64,000 bases of DNA, from NCBI GenBank assembly GCA_964637565.1, contig CAZWTY010000011.1, positions 1 to 64,000 on the forward strand, read 5' to 3'. This DNA is from DYJE01 sp964637565 (lineage in GTDB: Bacteria > Desulfobacterota > Desulfobacteria > Desulfobacterales > Desulfolunaceae). Both the position numbers and the translations under genes were made by a program. Of the stretch, positions 17,556 through 27,268 are shown one piece after another (position 1 is the stretch's first letter; each line of letters opens with the position of its first letter). The notes under the pieces were generated by a model. It ran no database searches, had not been told where the DNA came from, and saw only the letters and a list, made by a program, of their open reading frames with translations.

Positions 17556-18694
17556 ATCATTCCATGCATTCCATGATGCGTCGGTTCCTTTCGAAAAGCC
17601 TTTTGGTGGTTCTTCTTCTGCCGTTCATGTCCTGCACATCCTCGAACGAGTCCCGTGTCATCGTGGAGACTCGAACCGTGGAAAACCGTTACCCGGATAT
17701 CTACGAGTACGATCTGCCCGAGTCCATGACACTTTGCGGGGAAACCATCGACCTGACCGACCCTCTGACACGCGAAATGTTCGACCGGGAGTTCACCATC
17801 ATGGTTTGGGACAGGCCCCAGGTTTTCATGTGGGTCAAACGATCCGGGCGGTATTTTCCCTATTTCGAAAAGAAACTGGCTGAACACGGATTGCCCGATG
17901 ATCTGAAATACCTGGCTGTGGCTGAAAGCGCCCTTCACATTACGGCCAAATCGGGCGCAGGGGCTCTCGGTTTGTGGCAGATCATGCCGGGAACAGGGAA
18001 AGACCTGGGTTTGAGAGTGGAAAACGGTGTGATCGACGAACGGATGAGTGTGGAGCGATCCACAGACGCGGCCATTCGCCATTTGAAAAGATTGAACGGC
18101 AAGTTTGACAACTGGATTCTTTCCATGGCGGCTTACAACGGGGGGGACAACCGGGTGAACCAGGCCATGAAAAGCCAGAGTGTGACCAACTATTTCAAGC
18201 TGAACCTGCCCCCGGAGACCGAAAGGTACGTGTTCCGCATCGCCGCCATCAAGATGATTCTGGAAAATCCAGAGAAGTTCGGATACAAAATCGATCCGTC
18301 AAGAATTTACAAGCCACATGACGCCAAGTCCGTCATTGTGAATATTTCCGGACGTTTTTATATCACCGACGTGACGTTTGTGGCTAAAATCAACTTCAGG
18401 ACTTTCATGGAGCTCAATCCGCTGCTCCTGGGTTCAACACTGCCCGAAGGCCGTTATATGGTTCAGGTTCCTTCCGAAAGCAGGGATGATTTCGTCAAGG
18501 CACTTGAAAAACTCAGCGATCCCGTCTTCAGATCGCAGAACGGCTTTGACAAACGGTATGTGGTGGTCCAGGAAGGGGACGGACTTTACAGTATTTCATG
18601 GAAAACCGGTGTTTCGGTCACCACGATCATGAAGCTGAACAACATGAAAAACAGCCAGATCACACCGGGGCAGAGGCTTCTGGTCAGGGACTGA
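17552..18694 (+). CDS. MltD-like lytic transglycosylase lipoprotein with LysM
   Basis: A 380-residue envelope enzyme that cleaves peptidoglycan glycan strands. A signal sequence ends in a lipobox-like FMSC with Cys28 as the lipid anchor (residue +2 is Thr, consistent with outer-membrane sorting). The SLT domain begins near residue 108, with catalytic Glu125 in AVAESAL followed by GALGLWQIMPGTGKDLGL and AAYNGGDNRV. A LysM domain that binds peptidoglycan occupies about residues 332-378. The lipobox has Phe at -3, which is not ideal. Its stop overlaps the converging sensor gene by 11 bases. Confidence 0.9.
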   Translation: MNHSMHSMMRRFLSKSLLVVLLLPFMSCTSSNESRVIVETRTVENRYPDIYEYDLPESMTLCGETIDLTDPLTREMFDREFTIMVWDRPQVFMWVKRSGRYFPYFEKKLAEHGLPDDLKYLAVAESALHITAKSGAGALGLWQIMPGTGKDLGLRVENGVIDERMSVERSTDAAIRHLKRLNGKFDNWILSMAAYNGGDNRVNQAMKSQSVTNYFKLNLPPETERYVFRIAAIKMILENPEKFGYKIDPSRIYKPHDAKSVIVNISGRFYITDVTFVAKINFRTFMELNPLLLGSTLPEGRYMVQVPSESRDDFVKALEKLSDPVFRSQNGFDKRYVVVQEGDGLYSISWKTGVSVTTIMKLNNMKNSQITPGQRLLVRD

Positions 18695-19811
18695 GAGCTT
18701 CGTTCAGGATGATGGTGATGCATGTGCCATGATCCTCGGGAAAGGCGTTTTCATCTTTCGAGAGGATCTCCATGGTTCCGCTGTATTCGGAAACGAATTT
18801 CTTCACCAGTGGAATGCCGAACCCCGTACCTTTTTCACCCATGGTTCCGAAACGGGTGCTTCTCCTGTCGATGGAATAAATCCTTTTCATAAGGTCATCG
18901 GGGATGCCGATTCCCTGGTCCGTGACGGAGAGAAGGACTTTCCCATCTTTTTTTTCCGCGTTGAGGTTGATGATGCTCGCCGGATAGGAAAATTTGATGG
19001 CGTTGGTGAGCAGGTTGTTCAGGACGGAATTGACCAGCGAGACTTTTTCGGCGAGAACGAATGTCTTTTCATCGAGGGAAACGACCACACGGATGTTTTT
19101 TCTGTCCAGCTGATACTGGAGGGTCTCTATGGATTCATTGACGGCCCAGGCCAGGTCCACTGGGGCGAGGCTGAAAACGGCCTTTTCCTCCGCAATGGCC
19201 CTTAGCTCCCGGACAAGACCGATAATATCGTATTGCCTTCTCAGGTAATCAAGGATCAGATGCTTGTTCTGCCTCAGGTAGTCCGGGTCGTATTCCGCCA
19301 GCTCGAAACAGGAAATCACGGCACCCAGAGGATTGGAAAGATCGTGGCAGAGGATCTGGACCATTTCCCTGAGCTCGTTTCTCTGTCTGATGACGGTCTC
19401 CTGGCTGAGTTTCAGTTTGAGGTGGATTTCAACCCTGGCCACCAGTTCGTTGGAACTGAAAGGCTTGGTGATGTAATCCACCCCGCCCAGCTCGAACCCT
19501 TTCATGATGTCGTCGATATGGCTTTTTGCCGTGAGAAAAATGATGGGAATGTTTTTTGTTTCAGGACATTCCTTAAGTTTCCTGCACGCTTCGAATCCAT
19601 CCATCACCGGCATCATGATGTCCAGCAGTATCAGGTCGGGCAGTTCGTTCTTGACGATCTCCAGGGCCTGCAAGCCGTTTTTTGCGACCATGACGTCGAA
19701 TCCCCTCATGGACATCACGGCGTTGAGAAGCTGAACGTTGTTGGGGTTGTCGTCAACGATCAGAATGGTGGCCTGGGTGACTTTTCCGTCTACTGAAATA
19801 ATCGGATTCAA
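18684..19811 (-). CDS. Response regulator-histidine kinase hybrid
   Basis: A 375-residue soluble signalling protein. An N-terminal receiver domain (about 14-130) has the acidic pair Asp20-Asp21, phosphoacceptor Asp64 in LLDIMMP, Thr94 and Lys116. It is followed by a linker and a histidine kinase with phospho-His156 in CHDLSNPLG, an N box NNLLTNAIKFS, G1 DQGIGIP and G2 GTGFGIPL. There is no transmembrane segment, so its input must come by phosphotransfer or partner binding. The order receiver then kinase is common in deltaproteobacteria. No partner regulator is adjacent; the next gene on the strand is CapA-like, about 290 bases away, with nothing recognised in the gap at 19812-20102. Confidence 0.92.
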   Translation of the reverse strand: MNPIISVDGKVTQATILIVDDNPNNVQLLNAVMSMRGFDVMVAKNGLQALEIVKNELPDLILLDIMMPVMDGFEACRKLKECPETKNIPIIFLTAKSHIDDIMKGFELGGVDYITKPFSSNELVARVEIHLKLKLSQETVIRQRNELREMVQILCHDLSNPLGAVISCFELAEYDPDYLRQNKHLILDYLRRQYDIIGLVRELRAIAEEKAVFSLAPVDLAWAVNESIETLQYQLDRKNIRVVVSLDEKTFVLAEKVSLVNSVLNNLLTNAIKFSYPASIINLNAEKKDGKVLLSVTDQGIGIPDDLMKRIYSIDRRSTRFGTMGEKGTGFGIPLVKKFVSEYSGTMEILSKDENAFPEDHGTCITIILNEALSP

Positions 19812-20102
19812 TGTCAGCTCTGATAGATGTTTGGGTTTAAAATGTTGTCGAACCTATTAAAAACACGAGACTATTTTCCATTTCAAGAAAACAGCCGGAA
19901 TATCAATTGCAGGTTGTCCGGACGACAGGCTGGCAATCACGGAAACAACATGGCGCTCTGTCATGGTGCTGTAATTCAATCAGGGCTTTGTAACCGGACC
20001 TGCTTTGTTAGGAAACAGCTTTTGGAAAATCTGAATTTTTCGGATCGTAACATAAGTAAAAACACGCGGCAAGTATATTCATGACCCCTTTAAATTCCTC
20101 TT

Positions 20103-21221
20103 TCATTTCTTTTGAAGACGGGAAACTCGATTTGGGATGGTGATTTTTCCTGAAATATCGATTGAAAGAGGTGTTTCAGGGAAATCTTTTTTCGTCAGTT
20201 CGGCGATATCTTTGATGGCACGGTTCTGTGGGTCTGGGGCCGGACCTTTCTTTGGAACCTGGAACGTCGGAATGATCAGGCCTTCCATGAACTCTCCGGT
20301 TCTGGTCGTTTTTATTCGCAGAAGCGGGGCTGTCCCATTGTATCCCTTGAGGTTGAAACGGCCGTAAGTGCAGAAGTTGCCAAGGCTGTAGGCGATCAGC
20401 CGGCCCTTGTAAAGTTCCACGGCCCTGGTCACGTGGGGACCGTGACCCAGAACCAGGTCCGCACCCGCATCCACGACGGCATGGGCGAAGGCGTAAACAT
20501 TGCCCCGGTCCTCGTTGTGGTATGTTTCTGTCTGGCGTGTCACGTGACGGTGTTTGTCTCCCTCACCGCCTGCATGGACAGACACGATGACGAGATCACA
20601 CAACCTTGAAAGTTTTTCGATGATTTTAACAGAGCTTTGAATATCCCGGAGGTCGGGTGTCGCCAGATTGGGGGAGAAGGCGGCGAAACCCACCCTGACA
20701 CCGTTCATCTCGAAAATCGTGTTGGGGTGGGAATGCACTCCGGCAAAATGGATGCCCGATGCTGTCAGGGCCCTGACCGTGCTGTCGATTCCCGCGTTTC
20801 CAAAATCTCCGATATGGTTGTTTGCAATGCTCATCAGGTTGAAACCCGCGTCTACCAGAAAGCCGGCATACCGTTGGGGCATTTTGAAGGCGTAACAGGT
20901 TTCAGGGTCGTTGCACTTTTTGACACAGTCTCCTTCATCGAGGAGAGACCCTTCGAGGTTTCCGAAAACGATATCCGAGTCTGAAAGAAAGGAGCGGACG
21001 TTGCTGAAAAGTGAGGTTCCGTCATCTTCAGGAAGCCAGTCGGCAGAGGGGAAGTGGCTGCCCATCATGACATCGCCTACGGCGGTTATGGTAATGGACG
21101 GTTCAAGAGCGTCACTCTGTCCATGGACCGGGGCTGACAGGTTGAATGTTGAAATGGCAAGGAAAAGAACGACAAGCCTCAATGTCTGACGAAAATCACA
21201 GAGGTCCAGCATGTAACTCAT
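20103..21221 (-). CDS. CapA-family (poly-gamma-glutamate type) metallophosphatase-like protein
   Basis: A 372-residue exported protein with an N-terminal signal segment (about 14-35) followed by the CapA/PGA_cap fold: AVGDVMMG, FGNLEGSL, SIANNHIGDFG, ISVHAGGE-like SVHAGG and GHGPHV carry the Asp, His and Asn metal ligands of the calcineurin-like phosphoesterase core. Family members were named for capsule synthesis in Bacillus, but most bacterial copies outside a capsule operon have no proven role. None of capB, capC or capE is nearby, so capsule function is not supported here. Confidence 0.85.
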   Translation of the reverse strand: MSYMLDLCDFRQTLRLVVLFLAISTFNLSAPVHGQSDALEPSITITAVGDVMMGSHFPSADWLPEDDGTSLFSNVRSFLSDSDIVFGNLEGSLLDEGDCVKKCNDPETCYAFKMPQRYAGFLVDAGFNLMSIANNHIGDFGNAGIDSTVRALTASGIHFAGVHSHPNTIFEMNGVRVGFAAFSPNLATPDLRDIQSSVKIIEKLSRLCDLVIVSVHAGGEGDKHRHVTRQTETYHNEDRGNVYAFAHAVVDAGADLVLGHGPHVTRAVELYKGRLIAYSLGNFCTYGRFNLKGYNGTAPLLRIKTTRTGEFMEGLIIPTFQVPKKGPAPDPQNRAIKDIAELTKKDFPETPLSIDISGKITIPNRVSRLQKK

Positions 21222-21369
21222 GATTATCTCTAAAAACCTGAATCATAATCTCGGGATGAAAACAGGGTCGCGATCCAGGGCGCCCCACGGAAAGTTCACG
21301 CGCGTGACCCGGTCCTGTTTCATCGGGAACGTATCGAAAAGAGGAAAGGATACAGGATCGAGGCTGAAA

Positions 21370-22035
21370 TCACAAGGTTATTTTTTCCTGTCCAAGAGCG
21401 GGTGCTAATTTGTCATTTTCGATGTATTCCAGGTAGTTGTCGTTTTTTATGGCTTCATGAAAGGCTCTGGCCGTTATCTTGACAATATGGTAAAGATTTT
21501 CACGGTTGGAAGGACCGCTTGTTTTCGGGTAGTTCCTGAATGTGATGACATTCCCGAAAAGGGCTGTGAAAAAGGCGTGTGAGTAGAAGCCTTTGATGAC
21601 GGTCGGAGAGGTACGTGAAAGGGCCGACTCCAGCATGTTGAGGAAGATTTCCTGGATGATGTTGAATTTTTCAAGGGTGTCCGGTTTTTTTTCTCCGCGT
21701 ATCATGAAATGGCTTATCATCTGGAATATGTCTTCATGGTCGATCAGAAAGTCCGCGATACTGATGGAGATGTCCTCGAGAGACTGGGGCTCAGTCCACA
21801 ATTTTTCCTTGATGCCGATCATTTCCGTTTTGAGAATGGCGACAAACAGATCGTCCTGGCTTGGAAAATACTGGTAGAGTGACGCCACGGAAATTCCCGC
21901 CTCACTGGCGATATCCCTCATCCCGATATCGTGAAAAGACAGCTTTTTATAGAGTTTTTTGGCGGCGTTTACGATCAGCTTCCGTCTGACTTCCCTCTCG
22001 TCTTCCTTGAGTTGTTTGAGTACGGATTTGCCCAT
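21370..22035 (-). CDS. TetR/AcrR-family transcriptional regulator
   Basis: A 221-residue repressor. The N-terminal helix-turn-helix (about residues 15-60) reads DIASEAGISVASLYQYFPSQ, very typical of TetR; the remainder is an alpha-helical ligand-binding domain of normal length. The frame can be opened from 22122, but ATG 22035 gives the usual family N-terminus and has GGGAG upstream. No efflux or metabolic gene is immediately beside it; the moxR-bat operon lies divergently 580 bases away. A palindrome near its promoter may be its own operator. Confidence 0.88.
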   Translation of the reverse strand: MGKSVLKQLKEDEREVRRKLIVNAAKKLYKKLSFHDIGMRDIASEAGISVASLYQYFPSQDDLFVAILKTEMIGIKEKLWTEPQSLEDISISIADFLIDHEDIFQMISHFMIRGEKKPDTLEKFNIIQEIFLNMLESALSRTSPTVIKGFYSHAFFTALFGNVITFRNYPKTSGPSNRENLYHIVKITARAFHEAIKNDNYLEYIENDKLAPALGQEKITL

Positions 22036-22119
22036 GGTTGCTTCACATCTCCCATCAAATTCATCTTTATATATCCGGCTATGAATCAGGAAAACATCCG
22101 GACCTGATATCATGTGCGC

Positions 22120-22133
22120 CATGTTTTAACATG
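22120..22133. promoter_or_regulatory. Palindrome, candidate TetR operator
   Basis: CATGTTTTAACATG is a perfect 14-base palindrome just downstream of the predicted tetR promoter, where a bound repressor would block the start of transcription. Binding by the TetR protein is inferred. Confidence 0.4.
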
Positions 22134-22141
22134 TGTGAAAA

Positions 22142-22170
22142 TAAATACATTCTGTGAAAGTCCTTGTCAA
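22142..22170 (-). promoter_or_regulatory. Probable promoter of the tetR gene
   Basis: On the minus strand a perfect TTGACA is followed after 17 bases by TATTTA. The 580-base gap (22036-22614) up to moxR is A+T-rich; beyond this promoter and the palindrome I find no gene or RNA in it. Confidence 0.45.
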
Positions 22171-22614
22171 TAACGTTTATACGCGGGAAATCTAATATTT
22201 CTCATTTATCTGAAAAAAACAAGTAATACAGACCGTTTGTTCAGAGTTTAATATTTCTTGATAAAGGCAAGATTCTAATGTTTTTCTTTAACAATCTTAT
22301 GTAGATAGGGCTTTAAACCTAATTGTGAAAATAAAAATGAACATAAATTCAAATTTAAAAATCTTATATCAGAGAGATATTGCAATGTCCATGAGATAAT
22401 AAATGAAAGGAAAGGTTGTGGAACCTGTAAACGATAACTGAAAATGAGGGGACATGGTCTGTGTTCAGAGAACGTGCATGGGATTGCCATGGAGGCTGGT
22501 TTCTGAATGTGTTGACATTCATGGCCCGGTGGTTATTATATCAACGCTGCAACCAATGGCAGGCAACTGCATCGGACATTCGAACCATTCACACCTTATC
22601 CGAGGACGATTCCC

Positions 22615-23589
22615 ATGGAAGAATTAAAACAAAGGGTGGAAGAGAAACATGCCCTGGTCAGTCAGATCAGAAACGAAATAGGAAAAGTTCTTGTAGGCCA
22701 GAGAGATCTGGTGGATGGCCTCCTCACAGGCTTGTTCACCAAAGGCCATGTTCTGATCGAAGGGGTTCCGGGACTTGCCAAAACCAGTGCTGTCAAGGCT
22801 CTTGCCGATACCGTCCAGGCTGATTTCAAACGGGTTCAGTTCACACCGGACCTTCTTCCGGCAGATCTTCTTGGAACCGAGGTCTACAGACCGAACTCAG
22901 GGGATTTTGTCATAAAGAAAGGCCCCCTGTTCCACAACATCATTCTTGCCGATGAAATCAACAGGGCCCCATCCAAAGTTCAGTCGGCCCTGCTTGAAGC
23001 CATGCAGGAGCACCAGGTCACCATTGGCGACACCACGTTTCAGCTGGCCGATCCTTTCCTGGTTCTTGCGACACAGAACCCCATTGAACAGGAAGGCACC
23101 TATCCGCTTCCGGAAGCCCAGGTGGATCGTTTCATGCTGAAGCTCAAGGTGGACTACCCGGACCGGAATGAGGAAAAAGAAATTTTGAACCGTGTGGGAT
23201 TCGAGGATGGGAAAACGGTCAGACCCGTGATGGGGAAAGACCAGCTGGATGATATCTGCCGTCTTGTCAAAGACATTTATGTGGATGACAAGCTGAAAGA
23301 TTACATGGTGGACCTGGTGTTCGCCACACGTCATCCGGATAAACACCTCAGGGATCTCGTACCTTACATCCATTTTGGCGGATCACCCAGGGCCACCATC
23401 TGCCTCAGCCTGGCCGCCAGGGTCAGGGCCTTTTTGAACGGCAGGCCCTACGTGACGCCCCAGGATATCAAAACCGTGGGGCCGGACGTCCTGCGCCACC
23501 GGATCATTCTGACCTACGAAGCCGAGGCCGAAGACTTGACCACAGACCAGATTATCCATCAGGTGTTCGAATCTGTACCCGTGCCTTGA
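22615..23589 (+). CDS. moxR: MoxR-family AAA+ ATPase
   Basis: A 324-residue AAA+ chaperone-type ATPase. Walker A is GVPGLAKT at residues 50-57, Walker B is IILADEINRAPSK, sensor 1 is ATQNPIEQEG, and the sensor 2 region follows LPEAQVDRF. MoxR proteins work with von Willebrand factor A proteins, and this gene heads a set of DUF58, BatA and BatB genes. It starts the operon after the long A+T-rich gap. GAGGA stands upstream of the start. Confidence 0.95.
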   Translation: MEELKQRVEEKHALVSQIRNEIGKVLVGQRDLVDGLLTGLFTKGHVLIEGVPGLAKTSAVKALADTVQADFKRVQFTPDLLPADLLGTEVYRPNSGDFVIKKGPLFHNIILADEINRAPSKVQSALLEAMQEHQVTIGDTTFQLADPFLVLATQNPIEQEGTYPLPEAQVDRFMLKLKVDYPDRNEEKEILNRVGFEDGKTVRPVMGKDQLDDICRLVKDIYVDDKLKDYMVDLVFATRHPDKHLRDLVPYIHFGGSPRATICLSLAARVRAFLNGRPYVTPQDIKTVGPDVLRHRIILTYEAEAEDLTTDQIIHQVFESVPVP

Positions 23590-23658
23590 CAATCTGGGGA
23601 GTTTGGGTCTTTCATGGGCTGAACAGCGCAGGATGTGAAATCTGCAGGACAGAAAATT

Positions 23659-24540
23659 ATGCTTTCACCTGAGTCGATCAAAAAAATCAGGAAAATCCAT
23701 ATCCACAGCCGCCGTCAGGTGGATACCATGATGGCCGGGCAGTACCGGTCCGTGTTCCGTGGGACGGGCATGGAATTCGAGGAAGTCCGGGAATACACAC
23801 CGGGCGATGAGGTGAAGAACATCGACTGGAAGGTGTCCGCGAGAATGGGAAGACCTTTCGTCAAACTTTACCGTGAAGAGCGTGAAATGGTCGTGATGCT
23901 TCTCGTGGACATGAGCGCCTCCGGAAAATTCGGCACCACGGGACGGTCAAAAAGGGAAACAGCCGCAGAAATCGCCTCAATTCTTGCATTCAACGCCATC
24001 CGGAACAACGACAAGGTCGGCGTGATTCTCTTTACGGATACGGTTGAAAAATACATTCCGCCCAAAAAAGGGTCCGCCCATATCTGGCGGGTGATCAAGG
24101 AGATTTTCACGTTCAGGCCTGAACACACGTCGACGGATATCTCCCGGGCGCTACGGTATCTGGGGCATGTGAGCCGGAAAAGAACCGTGAGTTTCCTGAT
24201 ATCCGACTTTCTCGACGAAGGTTATGAGAAAAGCATGAAAATCGCCTCGAAACGTCACGAGCTGATCACGATCCTTCTTTCAGATCCCAGGGATTTTGAA
24301 CTGCCTGAAAAAGGTATCCTTCTCGCCAGAGATTTTGAAACAGGAGAGAACTTTCTCATTGACGCTTCCGATCCGAGGTCACGGAAACGGTTCTCGGAAT
24401 CCAAACGTAAAGAATACGGTGAGGCCCTGGAAACCATTCGCCGGGCAGGGGTGGACTGCATCGAGATGGACACCCGTTCCGAAGTGGCCGACGCCCTCGT
24501 CCGCTACTTTCGTTTCAGGGAAAGGATGGCTGGAAAATGA
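23659..24540 (+). CDS. DUF58 domain protein of the Bat operon
   Basis: A 293-residue DUF58 protein with the family core GMEFEEVREYTPGDEVKNID followed by a degenerate von Willebrand A-like domain with VDMSASGKFG, where the DxSxS pattern is kept. Start is ATG 23659 with AGGA upstream, giving the common MLSPE... N-terminus; a GTG at 23635 also has AGGA and cannot be excluded. It overlaps the next gene by four bases. DUF58 proteins are cytoplasmic partners of MoxR; the molecular function is unknown. Confidence 0.9.
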   Translation: MLSPESIKKIRKIHIHSRRQVDTMMAGQYRSVFRGTGMEFEEVREYTPGDEVKNIDWKVSARMGRPFVKLYREEREMVVMLLVDMSASGKFGTTGRSKRETAAEIASILAFNAIRNNDKVGVILFTDTVEKYIPPKKGSAHIWRVIKEIFTFRPEHTSTDISRALRYLGHVSRKRTVSFLISDFLDEGYEKSMKIASKRHELITILLSDPRDFELPEKGILLARDFETGENFLIDASDPRSRKRFSESKRKEYGEALETIRRAGVDCIEMDTRSEVADALVRYFRFRERMAGK

Positions 24541-25253
24541 GAATCGTCTTGGCGGGAGTCTTCTTGTTTCTGGTCTGCTTTTTACCCGTGGCCGCCTTTC
24601 CCGTGGACGCGGAACAACCGGCTGGCCCGAACAGCGCGATGGACTCTCTGACCCCTTCTGTCTCCCCCGCGCATCCCGGTACAAAAACGGTTTCCCCGGC
24701 AGACCCTTCCGGCGTGGAGGCCATGACCGATATCATCGATATCAGACCCATCGAAGACATTGGTTACGATACACGGATCATCCGATATGCGCTGTACGCC
24801 GTTTGCGTTATTTTGATTATCGTTCTTGCTTTTTACCTGATGGACCGGCTGCTCCGGAAAAGGAAACAAAAAACCGGGGTCAGGGAGATGGCCATTCCAC
24901 CGGACCAGCTTGCCCTTGAACGTCTCGCTGCACTGGAATCCCAGGATGATCCCGGAGAAAAGGAGTTCTATTTCCGGTTGACCGCCATTGTCCGGGAGTA
25001 TATCAAAGGACGGTTTTCCCTGGACGCCCCGGAAATGACCACGGAAGAGCTTCTGCCGGTCATTTCCTCTCTCCATGTGGATCGGGCTCTGGCATCAGGG
25101 CTGAAAGAACTCCTCAGGTCCACGGACCCGGTGAAGTTCGCGGGGTTTTCTGTCTCACGTGATAAAATGGCGGGAGACATGGCCTTTGCCCGTCATTTTG
25201 TCGAAGCGACCAGGAACGTTCCTGAAAATCCTGAAGATATCAGCGGAGAGTAG
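24537..25253 (+). CDS. DUF4381-like membrane protein of the Bat operon
   Basis: A 238-residue protein with a signal-like first helix, a low-complexity periplasmic stretch, and one clear transmembrane helix (about residues 82-102) followed by a basic stop-transfer RKRKQK. The cytoplasmic C-terminal part (about 115-225) contains LERLAALES and FYFRLTAIVREYIKGRF, a pattern of DUF4381 proteins found between DUF58 and BatA genes. It sits in that position here. Function unknown; assembly with the VWA proteins is inferred from operon order. Confidence 0.75.
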   Translation: MRIVLAGVFLFLVCFLPVAAFPVDAEQPAGPNSAMDSLTPSVSPAHPGTKTVSPADPSGVEAMTDIIDIRPIEDIGYDTRIIRYALYAVCVILIIVLAFYLMDRLLRKRKQKTGVREMAIPPDQLALERLAALESQDDPGEKEFYFRLTAIVREYIKGRFSLDAPEMTTEELLPVISSLHVDRALASGLKELLRSTDPVKFAGFSVSRDKMAGDMAFARHFVEATRNVPENPEDISGE

Positions 25254-25256
25254 GCC

Positions 25257-26258
25257 ATGTTCCGATTCGCGTCACCTCTTTTTCTCCTTCTCCTGGCCGT
25301 TGTTCCGTTGATTCTTTACCTGAGGTGGAAGAGGGGGGATTCCCGTCCGGCGATGTCTTTGTCGCGAATCCTTCACGTCAAAAGGATCCAGGGCTCTTTT
25401 TTCATCCACACCCTTGCCCTGGTTTATTCTCTGAAGTACCTGGCCTTTATTCTGATGGTTCTCGCCCTGGCAAGGCCCCAGTGGGGAACCCAAAAGAAGA
25501 ATATCGAAACGGAAGGGGTGAACATCGTGCTTGCCGTGGATGTGTCAGGAAGCATGTCGGCCCTTGATTTCAAACGGGATGGACGGATTGTGGACCGTCT
25601 CGAGGCCATCAAGGGCGTGGTCCGCGATTTCATCACACGGCGTGAAAACGACCGCATCGGTCTGGTGGTGTTTGGAACCCACGCCTTCACCCAGGTTCCT
25701 CTGACACGGGACTACAACACATTATCTTTTGTTCTCGAAAAACTTCAGATCGGGTCGGCCGGTGAAAGCACGGCCGTGGGGGATGCCATCGGTATCGCCC
25801 TGAAACGGCTCGAGGACATCAAAAGCAAATCCAACGTGATCATCCTTCTTACCGATGGCGAAAGCAACGCAGGGGAGCTGAGCCCTGAAATCGCCGCGGG
25901 CATAGCTTTCAATAAGCGAGTGAAAATCTACACCATCGGGGTCGGAAGCAGGGGACGGGCTCCTTACCGTGTTCAGGACCCATTGTTCGGAGAACGTTTC
26001 ATCTATCAGGATGTGACCATCGACGAGGAAACCCTGGAACGGGTGGCGAAAAAAACTGGCGGGCTTTATTTCAGGGCCGAAAACACCCAGGGCCTGGAAG
26101 ATATCTACGCGACCATCGACAGACTGGAAAAGACAAAGGTCGACGTCACGCTCTATTTCGAATACCGGGAGTTTTACCCTTACCTGCTGGGTCCGGCGAT
26201 TGGTCTGCTTCTGTTGGGAATTGTTCTTGAAAACACAAGGTATCTGAGGATTCCATGA
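25257..26258 (+). CDS. batA: BatA, VWA-domain membrane protein
   Basis: A 333-residue protein with two N-terminal hydrophobic helices (about 5-22 and 58-75), a von Willebrand factor A domain with the metal-ion site Asp95-x-Ser97-x-Ser99 (DVSGSMSALD), a later TDGESNAGE segment, and a C-terminal transmembrane helix (about 305-325). This is the topology of BatA (Bacteroides aerotolerance). The metal site is intact, so ligand binding is likely. It overlaps batB by four bases. Confidence 0.93.
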   Translation: MFRFASPLFLLLLAVVPLILYLRWKRGDSRPAMSLSRILHVKRIQGSFFIHTLALVYSLKYLAFILMVLALARPQWGTQKKNIETEGVNIVLAVDVSGSMSALDFKRDGRIVDRLEAIKGVVRDFITRRENDRIGLVVFGTHAFTQVPLTRDYNTLSFVLEKLQIGSAGESTAVGDAIGIALKRLEDIKSKSNVIILLTDGESNAGELSPEIAAGIAFNKRVKIYTIGVGSRGRAPYRVQDPLFGERFIYQDVTIDEETLERVAKKTGGLYFRAENTQGLEDIYATIDRLEKTKVDVTLYFEYREFYPYLLGPAIGLLLLGIVLENTRYLRIP

Positions 26259-27268
26259 CCTTTGCGAGAAGTGAAATGCTGTTTTTCATCTGGATCGTTC
26301 CCCTGGCTTTTCTCGTCTGTTCCCATGGCATGAGACGAAGGCGGCGGATTCTCCTGAATTACAGTTCAAAACATCACATGGCACAACTCTCGCCCCGGTC
26401 TTCGGTCAGGAAACGCTGGGTCCGCCACGGCCTTGTCCTTCTTTCCCTTCTTTTTTCCGTCCTCGCTTTGTCCGGCCCCCTTTACGGGTATAAATGGCAG
26501 ACGGTCGAACGCAAGGGCGTGGATCTTTTCATCGCCATAGACTGTTCGAAAAGCATGCTGGCCGACGATATCAAACCCACACGCCTGGAGCGGGCCAAAA
26601 GGGAAGTCACGGATCTTCTTTCCATGCTGGAAGGTGATCGGGCCGGGCTTGTGGCCTTCGCGGGCACCGCTTTCATTCAGTGTCCTTTGACCCTGGATTA
26701 CCAGGCCTTTCACGTTTTCATGAACGCCCTGGGGCCGGATTACATCCCAGTGGGCGGCACGGATATCAATGGAGCGATACTCGAGGCTCTGAAAGGCTTC
26801 GGGGAAAAGGACAATACGGACAAGGCCGTGATTCTCATCACCGACGGGGAAAGCACCGTCAGCGATGCGCAAGAAGCCGTGGATGAAGCGAAACGAAAAG
26901 GGGTGAAGGTCTTCTGCATCGGGGTGGGAACCGAGGATGGGGTCCCTGTTCCGGACGCTGCGGGAGGTTTTGTCAAGGATGACCAGGGAAAAATCGTCCT
27001 GTCCAGAATGGATGAATCGTCTCTTTCGTCTATCGCTTCCCAGACAGGGGGGGGCTATGTCAGATCTGTGGCCGGTGACATGGATCTGGACAGAATCTAC
27101 AGGCAGGAGATTCGAAAAGACATGGAACAGAAAACCCTGTCCAGTGGAAAGCAGAAAATCGCCGAAGACAGGTTCCAGTGGTTTCTTCTTCCTTCGGTGT
27201 TGTTCATGACTTTGGCCATGGGACTCCGTTCCGTCGATTCCGGCCGGAAAGACAAGGGAGGCGTATGA
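26255..27268 (+). CDS. batB: BatB, VWA-domain membrane protein
   Basis: A 337-residue paralogue of BatA with helices near residues 8-23 and 57-76, a VWA domain with metal site Asp96, Ser98 and Ser100 (DCSKSMLADD) and TDGESTVSD, and a C-terminal helix near 312-328. The pairing of two tandem VWA genes, the second followed by a TPR gene, identifies BatB. Start overlaps batA, and its stop overlaps batC in ATGA. Confidence 0.93.
   Translation: MTFARSEMLFFIWIVPLAFLVCSHGMRRRRRILLNYSSKHHMAQLSPRSSVRKRWVRHGLVLLSLLFSVLALSGPLYGYKWQTVERKGVDLFIAIDCSKSMLADDIKPTRLERAKREVTDLLSMLEGDRAGLVAFAGTAFIQCPLTLDYQAFHVFMNALGPDYIPVGGTDINGAILEALKGFGEKDNTDKAVILITDGESTVSDAQEAVDEAKRKGVKVFCIGVGTEDGVPVPDAAGGFVKDDQGKIVLSRMDESSLSSIASQTGGGYVRSVAGDMDLDRIYRQEIRKDMEQKTLSSGKQKIAEDRFQWFLLPSVLFMTLAMGLRSVDSGRKDKGGV

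Noticed and set aside
19827..20084. An 85-codon plus-strand frame in the gap before the CapA-type gene
   Set aside because: No ribosome site, no domain, and composition unlike coding DNA nearby.
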